This document shows, piece after piece, positions 6,659 through 9,048 of a stretch of DNA of 9,048 bases. The notes under the pieces were generated by a model. That model was not told the DNA's origin, did not search any database, and saw nothing but the letters and a program-made list of their open reading frames with translations. Positions within the stretch are counted from its first letter, which is position 1; each line of letters starts with the position of its first letter. This DNA comes from JALZHR01 sp036389695. GTDB lineage: Bacteria > Acidobacteriota > Blastocatellia > Pyrinomonadales > Pyrinomonadaceae. Both the position numbers and the translations under genes were made by a program. The stretch covers positions 1 through 9,048 of the forward strand of contig DASVWG010000350.1 in the NCBI GenBank assembly GCA_036389695.1, given 5' to 3'.

Positions 6659-8335
6659 TTAATGCATTCGTTTAATAATCATCAAAGTGATGTCGTCGTG
6701 CTGCGGCGCGGTCTGGGCGAAATCATCGATGGCAGTAAAAACTTTGTCGACGATATTTTCCGAAGAGCTGTCGAGAATCGGACGCAGACATTGCAGCAGC
6801 CGCTCGTCTCCCCATTCGTTTTCGTCAATATCGTAAGCTTCGGTCACGCCGTCCGAATAAAGCGCGAGCAAATCGCCGACATTTAATTCGAGATGTTTTT
6901 CCGCATAACCTTTGCCGAGCATTTCGAGCATTTCGGAATCCATCATGCCGAGCGGCAAGCCGGTCGAATCGAATTTTTCGACCGCGCCGCCGCTTCGCAA
7001 AAGCAGACAGTCGCCGTGTCCGGCGCTGACATAAGCGACCTTGCCGGAGGACGGAAAAATCTCAAACAAAATTGCGGTCACGAATTTGTTCGACGGCGTG
7101 GTCGCGTAAAGCAGCCTGTTGGTCAGAGAGGCGAGCTCGGCGAGCGTCGGGACGCGCCCCAGAAGCGCGCGCAAAGTCGCCTGCATATTGCTCATCAAAA
7201 GCGATGCCGGCAAGCCTTTGCCGGAAACGTCGGCGACGCACAGCAGATATGATTTTTCGCCCGCGTCGTCGATTCTCTCGACCGGCAGAACGTCGTAATA
7301 ATCGCCGCCGCATTGCAGCGCGGGACGATTCCGCGCGGCAAGGTCATAGCCTTCGATGGGCGGCAGAAATTCGGGAAAAAGTCCCTGCTGAATACTGGCG
7401 GCAAGCAGTAATTCCTGCTCCATTTTCTTGCGTTCGATGGTTTCCAGAACATACCACGAATTTTCGAGCGCGACGCCGGCTTGCGCGACCAGTCCCGCGC
7501 CGAATTCGAGGTCGGCGGCGGAGAACGGCAGTTTGCCGGGACGCCCGCCGAGAACGAGAACGCCTCTGGTCGAGGGCGAAGAATTAATCGGAAAAACAAG
7601 CTGCGCTTTCTGCGCTTCGAGCGCGTTTTTCAGCTCGCCCTCGGGCAGCTCGACGACGCGGACGGCTTCGGGCAAATCTTTTAGAATCTCGCCGAACGTT
7701 TCGATGAGCGGCAAAGTGATGCCTTTTTGTCTGATGACCGGCAGATGATTTTCCTTTTGCGCGAACAGCGCGTATTTGCCGACCGCCCAGCGCCCCGTCA
7801 GCGTCAGAATCAAAAGCCGCGCCACTTCGGCGGCTTCGAGCGTCGAGGTCAGACCGCGCACCAAATCGAGCAGCGCGCGCAGCTCCTGAACTTTTTCGTT
7901 GAGCTGAAAGTTAAATTTTCGCGTTTCGTCGTGTGCCTGCGCGTTGGCGATTGAGCTTGCCGCGATGCCTAAAAGCGCTTTGAGCGATTCGGTTTCTTCA
8001 GCCGATATTTCGCCGGTCGGCGGTTTGCCCAAGCCCAAAAAACCAATCGGATTATCCGCGTCCCCAATCGGGTAAAACGAAGCGATGCCGCTTTCGCGTA
8101 AAACCTGCTCGTCAAACGAATCGCCGGTTTTCAGATTTTTTAAGCCGCGAAGCTGCGCAAGGCGCATTTTTCCATCTTCGGAAACGGCGATAAATCCGCG
8201 CCCGACGAGCGTTCTGCCCATCACGGTGCGCAGCAGATGTTTCAATAAACTGTCGAGATCGAGCGACGAATTGAGAAGCTGCGCCGATTCGAGCAGCGAC
8301 TCGAGCCGCGTCGCGTCGAGTATTTTGGCTGACAT
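6659..8335 (-). CDS. GAF-GAF-PP2C (SpoIIE/RsbU-type) serine phosphatase
   Basis: A 558-residue soluble signalling phosphatase. Two GAF-like sensor domains are inferred at about residues 10-135 and 155-292, joined by a helix (137-155). A helical linker (293-322, ending AASIQQGLFPE as in RsbU-like proteins) leads to a SpoIIE-type PP2C domain at 326-558. The metal-binding and core motifs are all present: CGGDYYD (342-348), CVADVSGKGLPASLLM (366-381), SAGHGD (437-442), GLPLGMM (459-465), YSDGVTEA (493-500) and QHDDITLMII (545-554), so it should be active. In known partner-switching systems such enzymes dephosphorylate a STAS anti-anti-sigma protein; that partner is encoded at the right edge. The GAF ligands are unknown. 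It follows the anti-sigma gene, but 147 nt separate them, filled by a palindromic repeat. The start has no ribosome binding site; the preceding 9 nt read AATAAAATT. Confidence 0.94.
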   Translation of the reverse strand: MSAKILDATRLESLLESAQLLNSSLDLDSLLKHLLRTVMGRTLVGRGFIAVSEDGKMRLAQLRGLKNLKTGDSFDEQVLRESGIASFYPIGDADNPIGFLGLGKPPTGEISAEETESLKALLGIAASSIANAQAHDETRKFNFQLNEKVQELRALLDLVRGLTSTLEAAEVARLLILTLTGRWAVGKYALFAQKENHLPVIRQKGITLPLIETFGEILKDLPEAVRVVELPEGELKNALEAQKAQLVFPINSSPSTRGVLVLGGRPGKLPFSAADLEFGAGLVAQAGVALENSWYVLETIERKKMEQELLLAASIQQGLFPEFLPPIEGYDLAARNRPALQCGGDYYDVLPVERIDDAGEKSYLLCVADVSGKGLPASLLMSNMQATLRALLGRVPTLAELASLTNRLLYATTPSNKFVTAILFEIFPSSGKVAYVSAGHGDCLLLRSGGAVEKFDSTGLPLGMMDSEMLEMLGKGYAEKHLELNVGDLLALYSDGVTEAYDIDENEWGDERLLQCLRPILDSSSENIVDKVFTAIDDFAQTAPQHDDITLMIIKRMH

Positions 8336-8344
8336 AATTTTATT

Positions 8345-8491
8345 GAAGGATGAAGGATGAGGGATGAAGGATGAATTAAGAAAGTGTTGAATGTTGAATG
8401 TTGAGTTAATGGAAATATTTCATTCAAAATTCAACACTTAAAACTCATAACTTTCTTTTATTCATCCTTCATCCTTCATCCCTCATCCCTT
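8345..8491. repeat. Heptamer-repeat palindromic element between anti-sigma and phosphatase genes
   Basis: An imperfect palindrome of about 147 bp. The left arm carries GAAGGAT, GAAGGAT, GAGGGAT, GAAGGAT in tandem (8345-8372), then GTTGAAT, GTTGAAT, GTTGAGT (8386-8406). The right arm mirrors it with ATTCAAC, ACTTAAA, ACTCATA (8429-8449), then ATCCTTC, ATCCTTC, ATCCCTC, ATCCCTT (8464-8491). The centre is the perfect palindrome GAAATATTTC (8412-8421). Right-arm units keep a strict 7-nt register. The outer four heptamers of each arm pair with three mismatches or wobbles. Short tandem heptanucleotide repeats are known from cyanobacteria and other bacteria. The element holds no gene. Its right end supplies the last codon and stop of the anti-sigma gene, and its left end is 9 nt from the phosphatase start. 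It could form a long RNA hairpin that attenuates transcription or protects upstream mRNA. Confidence 0.85.
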
Positions 8492-8917
8492 TTTCAAACG
8501 CTTGCTCATATGAAGCGCGTTCTTTTTGCCCGGCTCGATCTCGTAGCGCACTTCATCCATCAGGGTTTTCATCAGGCGCATTCCCAAGCCGCCGGTTTTG
8601 CGCTTGGCTATCAATTGTTCGAGTTCTTCCTGGTTGACTTCCGCCGGAACGAAGCCTTTGCCGGTGTCTTCGATGTCAATCGAAAATTCCTTATCGTCGA
8701 GCCGGGCGCGGACGATGACTTCTTTGCTCGCGTCGTGACCGTAGGCGTGTTCGATAACGTTGGCGCAGGCTTCGTCAACGGCGAGCTCGAGCTTGGCGAC
8801 TTCTTTTTCATCAAACCCGGCTTGCTTTGCCGCGCTCGAGACGAATTCGCGAATCAGCGCGAGATTTTCGGTCGAGGACGGCACTTGCAGCGTAAATTTT
8901 CTCTCTAAAGTTTCCAT
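8483..8917 (-). CDS. RsbW/SpoIIAB-like anti-sigma factor serine kinase
   Basis: A 144-residue protein of the HATPase_c_2 family. Motifs in order are the N-box ELAVDEACANVIEHAYG (44-60, Glu49 and Asn53), the G1 box DTGKGF (84-89) and the G2 box TGGLGMRLMKTLMDEV (108-123). Members bind and block a sigma factor, or phosphorylate a STAS partner on serine or threonine using ATP. The start METLERKF at 8917 is chosen for three reasons: it is preceded by GGGAGG (8928-8933) at 10 nt, it overlaps the upstream STAS stop as TAATG, and an in-frame upstream start at 8983 would add 22 residues that lie inside the STAS gene. One-base overlap implies translational coupling and matched dosage with STAS. The C-terminus ends KRLKKG, where the last codon and TGA come from the repeat element. 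No sigma factor gene is in view, so the target is unknown. Confidence 0.93.
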   Translation of the reverse strand: METLERKFTLQVPSSTENLALIREFVSSAAKQAGFDEKEVAKLELAVDEACANVIEHAYGHDASKEVIVRARLDDKEFSIDIEDTGKGFVPAEVNQEELEQLIAKRKTGGLGMRLMKTLMDEVRYEIEPGKKNALHMSKRLKKG

Positions 8918-9048
8918 TAGTATGCCGCCTCCCAGTCGGTCGGTTCGCTGAATTTTTCTTTGGCTGCCGCGACGTCCGGGCAAAAATGAAAAAGCGTTTC
9001 GAAGCCCAGGATTTCAAACGGCTGCTTTACCTTTTCCGACAGCCCGCA
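8917..9048 (-). CDS. C-terminus of a STAS-domain anti-anti-sigma factor, cut by right window edge
   Basis: The last 43 codons and stop are visible. The frame enters from the right edge reading CGLSEKVKQPFEILGFETLF and continues HFCPDVAAAKEKF, ending DWEAAY then TAA at 8917-8919. This matches the final strand and helix of STAS proteins of the SpoIIAA/RsbV type (GLS..V...FE..G...LF......AA...F). The phosphorylatable serine lies outside the window, so activity cannot be judged. Its stop overlaps the anti-sigma ATG by one base, and the anti-sigma ribosome binding site lies inside its last codons. Gene order STAS, kinase, phosphatase is that of a partner-switching module. I found this frame by direct translation; it has no start in the window. 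Confidence 0.82.
   Translation of the reverse strand, partial: CGLSEKVKQPFEILGFETLFHFCPDVAAAKEKFSEPTDWEAAY
8928..8933 (-). promoter_or_regulatory. Ribosome binding site that fixes the anti-sigma start
   Basis: The minus strand reads GGGAGG 10 nt before the ATG at 8915-8917 and lies within the last codons of the STAS gene. It supports the 144-residue anti-sigma protein over a 166-residue form starting at 8983. Confidence 0.6.

Noticed and set aside
7072..7587. A 171-codon plus-strand open frame opposite the phosphatase gene
   Set aside because: It is antisense to conserved PP2C and GAF coding sequence, very rich in Arg and Ala, as expected from the complement of a GC-rich coding region.
8345..8491. 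The heptamer array considered as a CRISPR array
   Set aside because: Units are 7 nt and contiguous, with no unique spacers, and the whole is mirror-symmetric.
8510..8908. A 132-codon plus-strand open frame opposite the anti-sigma gene
   Set aside because: It mirrors the well-supported RsbW-like frame and has no domain or ribosome binding site.
8918..8983. A 22-residue N-terminal extension of the anti-sigma protein starting at 8983
   Set aside because: It would lie within the STAS coding sequence in another frame, is basic and unlike the family N-terminus, and the start at 8917 has its own GGGAGG.

Overview
The window looks like chromosomal DNA of a free-living, probably Gram-negative bacterium of intermediate GC. 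My best guess is Acidobacteriota, class Blastocatellia (Pyrinomonadales-like). This rests on gene content: a secreted protein with an ALEAMGGEAKIRA segment, an extracytoplasmic TlpA-type thioredoxin, a LytS/LytTR-type pair, a GAF-GAF-SpoIIE phosphatase with STAS and RsbW-like partners, and a heptamer-repeat palindrome. It is an inference, not a proof. No rRNA, tRNA, CRISPR array, transposase or phage gene is visible.

Layout. Almost everything is on the minus strand; only the LysR gene at 5657-6532 is on the plus strand. Region 1-1656 holds the 5' end of a secreted protein gene (1-184) and a secreted thioredoxin-fold protein with two calcium-loop-like motifs (430-1656). Region 1860-4092 is a likely operon, transcribed leftwards: a 63-residue two-helix membrane protein, a multi-spanning LytS/YehU-type histidine kinase, and a LytTR response regulator whose start overlaps the kinase stop by 8 nt. 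Region 4312-5525 holds a PaiA-like GNAT acetyltransferase followed 14 nt later by an uncharacterised membrane-anchored beta-repeat protein with a cysteine-rich tail. A LysR regulator is divergent from that pair and has four TCGA tetramers just ahead of its start. Region 6659-9048 is a partner-switching module: an anti-anti-sigma STAS protein (cut by the right edge), an RsbW-like anti-sigma kinase overlapping it as TAATG, and a GAF-GAF-PP2C (SpoIIE/RsbU-type) phosphatase.

How the genes work together. In known partner-switching systems the kinase phosphorylates the STAS protein and holds a sigma factor (or another target), and the phosphatase dephosphorylates STAS to release it. All three parts are here in one direction. 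The most unusual object is a palindrome of about 147 bp built of heptamer repeats (8345-8491). It fills the gap between the kinase and phosphatase genes, supplies the kinase stop codon, and ends 9 nt from the phosphatase start codon. It looks like a dispersed palindromic repeat element and may uncouple expression of the phosphatase from its antagonists.

Other gaps: 185-429, 1657-1859, 4093-4311, 5526-5656 and 6533-6658 are non-coding as far as I can tell. They hold only the dyads, a possible promoter and a possible terminator listed below, plus one unexplained open frame at 1691-1858.
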